A stretch of DNA of 64,000 nt from Lasioglossum baleicum (Eukaryota; Arthropoda; Insecta; Hymenoptera; Halictidae), in contig NC_134935.1 of the NCBI RefSeq assembly GCF_051020765.1, forward strand, positions 13,083,579 to 13,147,578, written 5' to 3'. Shown piece by piece: positions 49,331-61,000 of this stretch. How positions within the stretch are numbered: position 1 is the first letter of the stretch; every line of letters starts with the position of its first letter. The notes beneath the pieces were generated by a model. That model was not told where the DNA came from. It made no database searches and saw only the letters and a list, made by a program, of their open reading frames with translations. Both the position numbers and the translations under genes were made by a program.

Positions 49331-51354
49331 ATTCTAAGACGATTCTTAATAAAATTACAACACTTTGAACATGGGCAATTTTTCAAAGTAAATATTCTGG
49401 TCCTTCAATTTTGCACGTCGTTGTACATTTCATTTCCTAATCGTCAGATTTAATACACGCGAGTACCCGCGCCGAAACAACGTGTGCCCACAACTTTGAC
49501 GTGCCACTTTTCAGCCTGCACGTTCCGCAAGGTAGTACGAGTCGTAAACAAGAAAAAGGCATAAATTACGACATACGAAGTGCGCATTTTGACTTGAAGT
49601 TTTTTTTTTGGAGAAGAAGCATCACTTCAGACCGGAATAAATCCACCATTAATATAAGTGGCAGAGAACAGCATACTCCGAGGAAACGTACCCCGAACCG
49701 TTTATGCGCCGGGTCGTTTTCTTTCCATTCATTCTCGAAACTGTTAGAACAACCTGCGTTATTCATGCTTGGCAACATCGAATTTCCTTGCAATTACTGG
49801 CATGCCGGGGTTGTTCGCATGTCCGGAACCGTGGCGCACACACGTACATATATGCAACGGTGTTTGTGCGTCGTCATTATTTCCCTTTTCTTTTGTCATT
49901 CTGTCTAACGACGTTTATCTCGTATTTGCATCGCGCAGCCATCGTATAATTTTCTATACATCGCATGACGCCCAAATCGAGTTCTCGTCGTCTCCACGGG
50001 CCAGTATCTCATTAAACGGCGGGCAAGGACATCGCAATTAGATAATTCACAGTCAACGACGTATCTCGCGGTCTCGACAGTCTTCTCTTCAGACAAAGGG
50101 TTCCCCTCGATGGCCGACCTCCATCTGCAACGTTGGTATACACAGACGTCATCTCAGACAAAAAGCGAAAATGTCACTGACATCCGCAGTCACCTGAAAA
50201 ATTCCCTCTTGACAAAATTGCGCTTGTTTAAAGACCCGTGCAGTGGCGGACGAAATTCTTCCGCCAGGAAATTCTTCTGTGACACTGTGAGTGCAACGTC
50301 ATACTGCGAATCTTTGTGCAAAATTTTCTGCATTCATTATAAGGTAGAATGAAATAAAAGTTTCTAATCACATATCAAAATAATCAAGCTAGTCTTATAT
50401 GAATATTGAAAATCAAGTTTTACTATGATCTGTTAAGTGAACCTTTTATTGGGATCTGCGAGGTGTGGGAATGTTACAAAAGTCATTGTCATGATCAATT
50501 TTGTCATTTCTAGACAGAACCATTTTCACGTTTTCGAGACTAGTGATTCGACCACTTTGAAACAGTCTCGAATTTACGCTTACCGAATAAACAGCGAATT
50601 GCTGTCGAAAATGGCGTCCTCGGGGAGCAGGATTTTTCCGATTTCGAAACGGGTAATGGTCGATGATTTTCGTTTGCACTTCGTTATTCGCCACGACCGG
50701 TCAGTTGTGCGAATAAATATCTGTCTGCTCGGTTTATCGGTGGGGTTTCAGGTTCGTAGGAAATCCTCGGCGATTTTTTTTCTGGCATCGGCTCTCGCTT
50801 TGCATTTCTGTGCGAGGGGTGCTGGAATGAAACAAATTTGGCGCACACGAGTTCCAATTTTCCGAGGGATGTCGTAACGACGAGTCTCGAGACGTGAGAG
50901 AGAACGAGAGAGAGAAAGAGGGAGAGAAGGAGGAAGAAAGTGAGCTGATACGGAGGGACGAGAACGAAGTGGAAACTCTTCGGCATTGCTCATATGGAGG
51001 AAAATATATATTCCGTCCGAACGTCCCGGATCACCCCTCTGTAACCTTATCACCGCTTGGTCCATCAACTTGACTCCCAGGGCCCGTCGTTGCCGAGGAT
51101 CGGCCATCAATTTCGATAGCGAACCCTCCCCGCCGCGCTACTTCCACGCTAAATTCACTGGAATCGGGCCGGGACGAGTCGCTGGATAAAACTTCGAACA
51201 TTGATCTCGATTCGCGTACGAGCCAGTTGTCAGTGCTTCCTCGCGAGCTTCCTGCGACCTGTCGACCGTGATACATGACTTGCTCTCAAGGAACATTAGC
51301 ATTCTCGATTGTTTTGCTCCCCGGAGCCGGAGTTCGGCATTGTGCGAATTGGTC
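49331..51354. other. Gene-free stretch
   Basis: No exon is recognised. The frames at 49501-49908 and 50437-50877 (plus) are of 135-146 codons with no known domain and are overlapped by antisense frames. Purine-rich DNA lies at 50893-50945. Confidence 0.4.
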
Positions 51355-51470
51355 CGAAGAAATATTTATCGAAAGTCATTATTCGGAAAAATTCATTCCA
51401 GTCCAGTATTTTATTCGAAGAATAATTATTCATTACTCTGAAGAAATCATTCCCTCTATTTAATTGAATA
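51355..51470 (+). repeat. Degenerate tandem duplication (~60 bp)
   Basis: GAAGAAATATTTAT, TCATTATTCGGAAAAATTCA, TTCC and TATTTTATT (51355-51413) are repeated as GAAGAATAATTAT, TCATTACTCTGAAGAAATCA, TTCC and TATTTAATT (51416-51467), with small deletions in the second unit. Confidence 0.55.
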
Positions 51471-53154
51471 ATTGAACACGGTGCAAAAACCGGGCAACGC
51501 CTTTTATCGAATAAATTAAAAATATTAGAACCCGTCATTTCGACAGGTCCTGCAAACTTAGTATTCATTGCATCTCCAGAATACCTCCCGGGAGATATAA
51601 AACCTTGCGAACGTCGGAGCAAGCGGTTCGCATAATTAGCCGCCGACTGGCATAAGTATTTCGCGGCTTGTACCGGAAGGCCTGGGTCCCGATGAAACGC
51701 GATCGATCATAGTTAGTCCTAGTTAGTAATCAGGCTGGTTGCCGGAGCACAGCGCTGCCGCTAAAACGTGTATTCGGGGCCGAGCATTTAATAACGTTCA
51801 AGCATTAATTCGCGTTTCAGTGGGCGGCCTAGCCGGCAGATTGATAGCGCGACCACTCGTACACGATGATTCGCCGATAAAACCTCTTATTAGGGGGAAG
51901 GGCAGTGCTCAGTCTGCTCGGTGAGCTCCGAACCATAAAGGGCTATGACGAAAGGGCGCACGAGCAAAGGGCATACAAGGTGTGAACAAGCGCGATATGT
52001 AGCGCGGAGCGGCCGGCAACAAATCTTACAATAACGAGCGGGCATCGATCGCCATCACCGGCAGTCGCGGAGCTATCAATTCTTCCCAGCTGGCCTCTCA
52101 AAAAAGACGGCCGTTTAGTGCCCTTAACACGCACTCGAAAGTCGTTTTACGGCTACCCCGTTGCCTGCGTAGGGACGAGCACACCGCTATTGTCCGCCGT
52201 TTAACGTGTCGCTCGCTGACAACGAAACGATTTTGTTCCCTGCTTGTGACACCACACACAGACACCCGGCCCGGAAACGATCCTGGCCAAACGAGAGGAA
52301 AAACGACAGCACCGTGCACTGGCAGAAACCTTGTTTAAGATAATTGTTGCAGTAGTCAGCTGTTTCAGGCCAGTAGTCTTAAGCGTTCTTATTACTAATA
52401 CATTATACATCATATATTGTTACGATTTATTTCGAGGTGGACGCCTCAAGGACTTATGAAGGTCAACTTCGATTTCGTCATCAACACATGCAATCCGTGG
52501 TCCAATAGCAACGATTTGTACGTACCTTCAAACGGTTCATCTTCTATAATCAATTTTGCGATCTCGTGTTTTTGATCTACGTTCCCGATGCAAATGAAAC
52601 GTCCAATTTCAGCTAACAAGTTAATCAGCCTCGATGAAACGCGCGATATATTTGCCGGTATAGTTACATTGCATATTTGCGATTCAGCCGGTGTACGCGG
52701 ACTTTCGTGACCGGCTATAGAACGGCTGTATTACTTCTATCGGTTTGAATTAGTTGCATCGGGTGTACAAGCGAAATCCCCCGTAGAATCAATCTTTCAC
52801 GGTTACCGGTGTATTTTGCAAATCTCTCGAACGTGATGTTGCGCTCTATTTACTTCAATGAAACGCTCATATTACTCTATCAAAGTGTGTATTCATCATA
52901 CACACTGCGGTTCCCTGGACCGCGGACGAATCTTCATTAAGTCATACTCCGGTTCGCTACGAATCGCATCTGAAATTTGTTGGTTTACTGACGAGATACG
53001 GTATTATATTACTACATACGCGGCATTCATCATCATGATGCTATCGGGAATCATTACTATAATGCCACGGTAAGTTTGTTTAGCCGTTTCTCGCGTGTTT
53101 GTAAGACTGCATCCAACATGGTAAGCTGCGTTTAGTCTCTTTTTCTTCTCGTTC
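51471..53154. other. Gene-free stretch
   Basis: CpG-rich up to about 52330, then mixed. An ATGCAAAT octamer lies at 52588. No gene or clear repeat is seen. Confidence 0.4.
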
Positions 53155-53310
53155 AGGTCTAAAATTGACCTTGACCTTGTTTCCAAGGTCTAACATTTTT
53201 TTATTGTATCCTATAGTAGGATTGCATCCTAGAGGAACTTTGGGTCCCAAAAATCAATCGTGCTTTAAAAAAAAAACAACTTTAAATATGCTGCAGGGTG
53301 TCCCAAAAAT
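53155..53310 (+). repeat. Dispersed repeat family A, copy 4
   Basis: TCTAAAATTGACCTTGACCT, then TTTCCAAGGTC, a poly-T patch, TTGGGTCCCAAAAATC, GCTTTAAAAAAAAAACAACT and TTTAAATATG. It terminates in GCAGGGTGTCCCAAAAATTC, which links family A to the CAGGGTGTCCC ends of the palindrome at 3.26 kb. Confidence 0.6.
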
Positions 53311-53459
53311 TCTTGATTCTACATAATTATGACAATAGGTGCACAGACTTCTTCAACAATTCTTTGCACATCTACTGTATATTTTAAATACTGTGCTTTT
53401 AAACAATTTTCATGTTCGTGTTACATGAGGAATCTGCTGTACTCACTATACAGTATACA

Positions 53460-54190
53460 GAATAAAAAATATATAAGAAACACTTTTTAAAAACCACGCT
53501 TATATTAAAATGCACTAAAAAAAAGCGTGGAGCACTCGACTAGATTGACGTAATCTTCGTGGGCGCTCCACTCGTTTGTGTATAGTCACTAATGTCTAAA
53601 AAAAATTATTTTCTCCTTTTTAGTGCATTTTAACATAAGCGTGGTTTTTAAAAAGTTTTATTTATATATTTTTTTATTTCCTACTTTTTAGTCTTTTTTA
53701 AATGGAACGCAAGATATAGTAATGCTGGTATGAAATAGTAAGATATATAGAAACGCGAGATAGAATGAGGGGATGACTCCGAGAGACGACGTCTCTTGAT
53801 AGAGTCCGAAATTGAACTGAATGAACGGAACACCACACTGACCGAGCTCCTTCGGTGCGAAATGGGTCAGTGGAGTGGGGATGAGTCGGAGTGGGAACGT
53901 GTAGTGGAGTAGGGAGCGCTGGCGCGCGGAGTGGGGATCGCTGAACGCGATGACGTACTGCCGAGCGTCGCGCGGCGAGGTGTGACGGTTAATTTAAAAA
54001 ATTTTTTCTCCTAGACGCACAGTTTTTTTAAAAATTTGTTTTTTAATATTGCATTGTCATCCAGTTCTGAGGTATGTTTAAAGTTTCAAGTATCTAGCTC
54101 ATCGGGAAGTGGTTTAAAATTCGATTACAAGATTTGAGGCATACAACAACGACAACTCGGCAAGCTAATATAAGCGTGGTAATATTGCAG
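53460..54190. mobile_element. Compound foldback element with G-rich interior
   Basis: The left arm at 53478-53528 (AAAAACCACGCTTATATTAA, then AATGCACTAAAAAAAAG) is inverted at 53620-53665 (TTTTTAGTGCATTTTAACAT, AAGCGTGGTTTTTAAAAAG). A third copy of the motif, TAATATAAGCGTGGTAATA, sits at 54168. Between 53700 and 54000 lies a G-rich segment with GGAGTGGGGATSRC occurring twice and a hairpin-forming pair CACTGACC...GGGTCAGTG (53836-53875). No coding frame spans it. The parent family is unknown to me, and the outer limits are approximate. Confidence 0.5.
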
Positions 54191-55067
54191 AATATCCCGA
54201 GGCTGGAGACAAAACGCGCAGCTCGCGACATTTAAGACCATTGTGCAATTTCTGAGAGGAGAAAAACGAATAAAAAAAAGAAGTACTCCAGGTGCTACTA
54301 AGTCTGGCTGCAATAAAAAAAAAGAGCAACCCTTCGTTCGTTCTTAGTTTCGAAGGCCCGGCTATTAACCGACGTGTCTCCGAGTTCTTTAATAGCCGAA
54401 AGTCCAGTAATCAACGAAACAGAGGTGTTCGTGCCAAGAAAGTTACTTCCTGCACGCTTCGGTCGATTGAATATCTTCCACTTGGCAAATCTCTCGTTAG
54501 CCCCGCTACTGTTATTTTTAGTCTCTGAACTTTTAGCAGCTGTACTTTTTTTGTTGGAAGTTCAAAAAAACGCGATGAATATTAATAACGCGGATCTGCC
54601 GCATAAAGTCTCCGCGTCGCGTGAAAATTCGTACAACACCAATAAAAAGATTGGTACGTGGACTGCAAAGCATATTCACAATGGAACCTAGCACTTTAAA
54701 TTCCACCCTGGATAACTAAAAATCTACACTGAAAATCTTGTGACACATGATCCACCGAATACTTGAATTAATACGAAAATTCGTAGGACACTGACTAGCA
54801 CTTGAAATTTAATCCTGGATATCTACATTAAAAATCTAGTTCCAGAAAAAGGGTGCATTTTGTGTGAAAAACACAATTTTCGAATAACTTAATTCATGAT
54901 CTCGAGTTCTTTAGAAATGAGTGATCTTGGTCTTAAATCAAATCAGAGAATACGTAGAAAAGGTTACCGAAAAATTCGAAATTATTCGCCGAAGTTAAAA
55001 TTCGACTTGCTTCCCCGTATGGCGGAGCATTCCCTTGGAATCCCAGAACGGCGACAGACGTCTGCGC
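54191..55067. other. Gene-free stretch
   Basis: No gene is recognised. CACTTTAAATTCCACCCTGGATAA-like text near 54691 and CACTTGAAATTTAATCCTGGATA-like text near 54802 form a weak ~110-bp-spaced direct repeat. Confidence 0.4.
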
Positions 55068-55140
55068 ATTAATTCTTGCGTCCGCATTCGTCTGGCGCAA
55101 ACTCGCATAAACGCATATGCCATTTGATTGCCCTGGCCCC
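55068..55140 (+). repeat. Inverted-pair segment, left copy
   Basis: The core at 55086-55119 (ATTCGTCTGGCGCAAACTCG, CATAAACGCATATG) is the complement of 57366-57399 at 32 of 34 positions. Flanking similarity continues into GATTGCCCTGGCCCC on one side and ATTAATTCTTGCG on the other. On the minus strand it reads in frame as WHMRLCEFAPDEC, and the partner as WYMRLCEFAPDES. However, the flanking alignment needs gaps that are not multiples of three, and no known protein is recognised. It could be a repeated conserved non-coding element, an old repeat, or a pair of related exons. Confidence 0.6.
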
Positions 55141-55609
55141 TGAAAGACTTCTGTGCTTGTGGAATCGTGTGTGCTCGATAAGGGATCGGTCGTTATCGAA
55201 ACGCGAACAACAAGAATTGACTGCCAGTCGGGGCGAGCTTGAACGTAAACGACAAGAATAAACCGGGCGGGTTATCTGCTGTATGGGATAATGTACTCTG
55301 AAATAGTGCACATTCGGCGGGACATTAAAGTGAAGAAACCGCAGCCGGCTCGCAAAACACGAGTCCCGCCGCCGATGCGGTAAACTTCCCCTCGTTCCGA
55401 AACTATTTTCATATTTGATAAGATAGCCATCTACCGGTCCCGGTTTATGGAGAATATTGAATTGGAGGAAACGCCGGTAAACATGCTGGGGGGAGAAAGT
55501 TTGCCGGATAGTTCGAACTCGCACGCTTGATAGCGACAAATTAACTAACACCCATGTACTCCCAGTGGCCAACAAGAGGGTGAGTGAAAGAGAGTGAGTG
55601 AGAGTTAGA

Positions 55610-55677
<68 letters not shown>

Positions 55678-57339
55678 GTGAGTGAGTGGGAGGGGAAGGG
55701 CAGTTTGGGAGAGGGAGATCGTTCGAGTGTAAAGCGTTTAATGCTCTCCGGAAAACTACGTAACACGTGACAGTTATAAGTTGCATCGTGCTTTGCACTT
55801 TTCGAGAGTTAGCCGAACTTTTAAATATACTGCACTTTTAAAGCCCGAGGAAACTTGAATTCTATAAATAACGAAACTATCTCAGCGCTCCATCCCGCGG
55901 ATAACCGTGGCCCCGCTGCAGCTTCCGCGCTCTCACAATTTTCGAAGCGAAGCCGGCCGGGGAGGGTAATAAACAAAATTGCTCGTTTAATAATTAATCG
56001 TTACTACGGATCAATTTATGGACGCGTAAATGGCACCGTTTATTAATGTCCGGCGCGGCGGTCGCCGTGTTGTAAAGCACGAAAGGAGGCTAATGTCGAC
56101 TGAAAGAAGCCGTTCGCCACGATTAAAATGATCAGTAATATTCCTTAATACCTCATACGGGAGAGTGATTAAAGCGCAATTAATAACGGAGCTGTTAGGC
56201 CGCGGCAAGAGGAACCCCGGCCTTCGAATAATGTGGCGAGGATATTTAATGGCTGCGAACACGCGAGACCAGCCAAGTTATGTCTTCCTTTCGGGTTAAC
56301 CAGCAACACTTCGTTCGTCAGCGCGTTTTCGATTTTAATCGCGGTTGCAAATTTCCCCTCGAAATTTGTTTACGAGCCGAAAATAAACGATCTCGCGGTA
56401 GGACGACGAGACGGGAAGGTAACCATAATTGCCGACCTCGGATTATCGAATGACATTCAAAACTGATTGCGGTAGTTATGCTTCTGATACGAGCCTTGCT
56501 TTTCCTTCTTAATTATATTCGTTGCGCGATTATCGTTTTCTTATGCCGATAATTAATGTACCTAACTCGTTATTATTAATACGAGGATAGCAACCCATGT
56601 GGAATTAGTGTTACACGATAACTGAAACTATGTGGCGCTTGATGAAGGGTTGCCAATTAATGCTTTTCCAAGAATTCTTTACGACTCATGAATTTATTTA
56701 CTTTGAACACAACACACACACACTAAATATATTTGAACACTCTGAATACGATAGTTTTGTTCAAAAAATAGTACCATAATCATTTTTTACTCATTTTAAA
56801 GCTCGGCTCCACCATGTTATATTTATCCTAAGGCCACTTGAAGATGCGATATCCGAATGCAGAATAAACAATTGTTAATCGAGTCGCTTCCGCGATGTAA
56901 AAATGTACTGTGTCGATTATATTAAATCGTGTACGGTCTGCATTAAATAATTAATTGGTTCTGCCGGTATGACTCGACGAACCTCTAACATGATATTCAT
57001 TCAACACCAGAACTGCATGAATAAATTACTTCATCTCTTTAATTTCTACTTCTCAAATGCGCTTGGAAATGAATTTTTACGCTGATATACGTAGTGTTGT
57101 ATAATTTACAAAATATACAAATTTCGATTTCATTCAATTGCTTTGGTTTTACAAATTTTTTGAAGTCGTTGTCAAAGACTTAATATTTTCTGGATTGTTT
57201 CAACCCTTTGCAATCAAAGCTATTTTGAATCTACAATTACAAATAATAGACACAAAATAAGAAATAAAACACTTGAGAATACTAACTGGATTGACTCGAT
57301 TAACAATTTTTAATTCATAATACGATTGCAGCGTGTTCG
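55141..57339. other. Interval between the inverted copies
   Basis: It holds a long (GA)n microsatellite (55580-55690), homeodomain-type TAATTAAT motifs in CpG-rich DNA around 55970-56220, and AT-rich DNA from 56480 to 57320. No gene is seen. The 168-codon minus frame at 55069-55575 overlaps the left copy and is otherwise unrecognised. Confidence 0.4.
55580..55690. repeat. Long (GA)n microsatellite with GAGT edges
   Basis: More than 60 bases of AG dinucleotides with one AT interruption are flanked on both sides by GTGAGTGAGTGA tetranucleotide repeats. It is the largest simple repeat in the window. Confidence 0.95.
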
Positions 57340-57423
57340 AGGCCGGGGCAATCCAATCGCGCTGGTATATGCGTTTATGCGAGTTCGCGCCAGACGAATC
57401 TAATCACAACGCACGAATTAATG
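57340..57423 (-). repeat. Inverted-pair segment, right copy
   Basis: It contains GCGTTTATGCGAGTTCGCGC, the complement of the left copy at 55.1 kb. Compared with that copy it carries a 6-base insertion before TGGTATATGCG and additional bases after GACGAATCTAATC. GGCCGGGGCAATCCAAT aligns with the left copy's GCCAGGGCAATCAAAT when both are read in one direction. Confidence 0.6.
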
Positions 57424-57863
57424 AGCAGAAGTGCGTCGCTGTTCCTGGATTCCAGTTTCGGCGAAAACATGTTCTGCAATACAGAAAAGCTTTTAGTTGC
57501 GTGTTACTTCGGTCGCAAATTAAATGGACAATGTCCCCATTTAGATACAGCCCTCGAGGCAAAGCTGTTGACTACTAAGCCTGATTGGGATACAGCATAC
57601 AGCATACTTGTGCCCCGTTATCGCGTTGCAACTTTATACGTTTTCTAGCCCGAGAAATCGGAATGCTTTTAATTAGGCGTTACCGATCGGCTAATCTTAA
57701 TATCATGAGTTGCTATTACGAGCCCTAGAATCTACAAATGCTAATATAATAAACACAATTTCTTAATCCCCAACGGGTCTATGTCGAGTTTAACTTGACA
57801 CTAACTTTAGCACGAATAGTTTTGTTGGGTTGAATTTAATGTCTCATGAACAGCAAAGTTATT
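57424..57863. other. Unassigned sequence
   Basis: The frame opened in the right copy continues to 57578 without recognisable domains. Otherwise featureless. Confidence 0.4.
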
Positions 57864-58040
57864 ACTACGGATTTTATGCATTTATGACAAAAACGTGTTG
57901 GTGCAATTAAAATAGTAGACAGATTAAAAGAATTTAAGAATGCCAATATGAAAAGAGATTACTGATTTTTCTTGCCATCGATGCAGACAATTTCTAGTTC
58001 GCATAAAAATCTGCAGCTATTAGCAACAACTTATAGTTTT
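57864..58040 (+). repeat. Dispersed repeat family C, copy 4
   Basis: CTACGGATTTTATGCATTTA, then TGACAAAAACGTGTTGGTGC, AAAGAATTTAAGAATGCC, CATCGATGCAGACAATTTCT and TTCGCATAAAAATCTGCAGC. The 5' half matches copy 3 (44.9 kb) and the 3' half matches copy 1 (5.16 kb), so this copy defines the family. Confidence 0.65.
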
Positions 58041-61000
58041 AACATGAATTTGTTGGGAATATATAGTATGTTCTCGATCTAAGAAAAACTCTCGGATCCA
58101 TGCTGTTTCTTAGATTCTGTAGTTCTACTATTTTTTTGTTCACCTCGCCGCCTTGTCAACATTTTTTGGCAAACCAGCACTTTCTGTTGTAAAGTATTAT
58201 TAATCGACTGGTAATGCCATAAACGAAGATTTCATTCCCTAATGCCCCAGTTTCGCAAGCTATATGTCGATTCGTACCTATCGAACATAAACGCCCCTAT
58301 ACTAATCCGAGAGTTATAGTACAGCAAACGGCAAAGCTATCGAACAGCAGACAGAATTTGCGATCGTCCAAAGCTATCAGCACGGTCAAGAAACAGTCGA
58401 CAAACAGACTTCATGCGATTTTAAACATCATCAAAACGATCTGCTCTCTCCGCTATAAAACTGTATCACTCGTGGAAAACGCGAAGAAAATGGATAGTTT
58501 ACGATAATCGCAGGATGTCCACGCGATTAAATTCTGATAGACACGTAATAATCGTTTTGCTGCGAGTCGAGAATTGTCCGAGAAAGACAGTAATGTTCCG
58601 ATTTTATTGTTTGCCTCTGACGTGGAATCCACAAACGAATGTGTTTCAGTTAGAAGCGAAACGATATCGATTACTTTTAACTGTTCGCGCTGTCTGTCAC
58701 GAAGTTTCTGCAGGTCGGTATTGGTATTTGAGTTGCAGCTAGCGGAATCCCTCGATTTCGTAATTAACGTATTTCCAATTCTGTCTAATTATTGACTGAC
58801 GATAATCGTACGGGAATAGCAGAGATTCTGAAAATGACGCTTCAATTAGATTGCAAGGCTAATTACGGAGATCTCGGAGTGGTTTTATTGTACGTAGAAA
58901 TTTATTAACGAGTTCAAAGAGGAAAGATGGTATGTCAAGTAGAAGAACCAACATTTTTATTGTTAATCTCCGGTGGTGTACTCTAACCATTTATTTTGGG
59001 ATTGTTACTCAGTGAAATTGGAACATTTATATTTTAAGAAATTAATAGATGTATAGTTGACATTCAATTCTGGAAACAAATCGAATTTTGAAAGAACTGT
59101 CTCCATCAATTATAGGACATGGGTGCCAATTAATTTTAGTAAATGAGTATGGAAATGTTGTATGAGTAAAGAAAAGTAAAAGTATTATAGATAAATTCAC
59201 AAATATTTGCAGTCTACTCTACCCGGAACAAAATTCTCAATCTGCAAGAGCTTCCTCTCAACAGTTAAGGTTGCAGATGGCCTAAAAGGGTACTTCAAGT
59301 ATCAAGAGTCAATAGATTTATGTTAGGTATACAATAAATATTGAGAATTGTTGTGAACTACTCGATGAGACGAGTTAGGTATCACAGGGATAAAGAACGT
59401 GTTTCTTATCCATCTATTTTGGATTCAATTTTGCTTGTCCGTGAAGGAGAGAAGGTGTTTTCGATTTGAGACGAGACCCTCTCAGGGGTCTGACAGATTG
59501 CGTTGAACAGAAGCAATAATGTGGCCCGGGACAGCCTGTTCTTGAGGTCTGGCCGGTCAACGTCACATTTATTCGGTCGGTAGAAAACGGAACGTGATCC
59601 TCCCCTCCTGGAATTTATGAGCATTTTTGGTGTAACCTCGAGCGTGTATCGGGGTCGATGAAAAACTGTAGCCAATGTCGAACAATATTGCGGAAACAAT
59701 ATATTCGACGAACGACTGGATGAATAAACGGCTCTCGCGCCTATCGATTTTCACAGATCGATAGGTATGTACTGTTTCGTTTGCCTTCAATCCTCGCAAG
59801 GGGGTCGGAGCTGTGCTACTCTCCACCCGTCGCCACATCCCCGCTCGTTTATTGGTTTCAGACTGAAAACAATGCCCTTACGCAGCCGTCATCTCGACAC
59901 GATGGATGTACCCGTACACTTGCCAAAATTGTGGTTCGATCGCGTGACCAAACACGGCATTTCAACAGGCCGATCATGGTAATATTTGTTCAATGCAAAT
60001 TCATAACGCGCCGCACGCCGCGGTGCACGGGGGTTACACCGCGGCCGCCCGATATAAACAGGACAGAGATGATCTTTTGTCGTAAAATACCACGCGGAAC
60101 GAAAACGTCCCCGTTCCATACCGACGCGTACACACCGCGGGTTTACGGACACATTTTTGGTTTCGCTGCTGCGAACCGATAGCGGGCTTCGTATCTTAAA
60201 ACGAACACGCGTTTCAGAGTCAAGTATCCAATGAAAAGATCGTATTGTTGCGTACCTTTCGCTTTTACGACCTGTCGCGGGAATGAACGCTGTCCGACAA
60301 GCAGGTCATTCGGCGTATTTAAATAATTTGACTGCTTCGCTCCCGAGAAATTTTATATCATAGTCAGAATAGATTGTGTCTCATTTTGATAAATGAATGA
60401 ATGAATTTCAGGAATGTTTCAGGAGGCAAATAGATCATGTGGAAAATGGATCACAGCACTGGGAATGTTTCATCAAGCAATATAAATGAAAAGTCTACTT
60501 TTTACTCAACTACACTACTCCAATTGTAACTTCGAGCAAAAAAATCTATCTGGGCTCATTTGGCAGCGTGAAGTCTCTATGTTGACCACCTGAAATCGCA
60601 TCTTCCTGAAAAATGTATTGGCCTTGCAATAAGAAATCATCCTCGATATCTACACTCGGTTCAAAAAAGCATCGTACAGTAATTTAAACGCGGACGAATG
60701 TTTCAGTTCAGAGTCGCACGAGGAAGTAGGTTATCCTTTCACCCTGCAGTGGATTTAATCAAACAAATACACGCCGAGAATCGAGCAAAGGTTTCCATTT
60801 CGATTCTAGTCTGTCGAATAATTTAGCGATGAATAACAGTGAAACTGGATCTGGCACGTTTCAAGCTGTGCATGAATTTATTTTCTATAGTGATCGAAAG
60901 AAATTGGATACCGTGGTGAAGGTCGAACAAATCCCGACTCGTGAAACACCATGTTCACCGGATCTTTTTCCACATAATGTGGATACAGCGCAGCTGCGGA

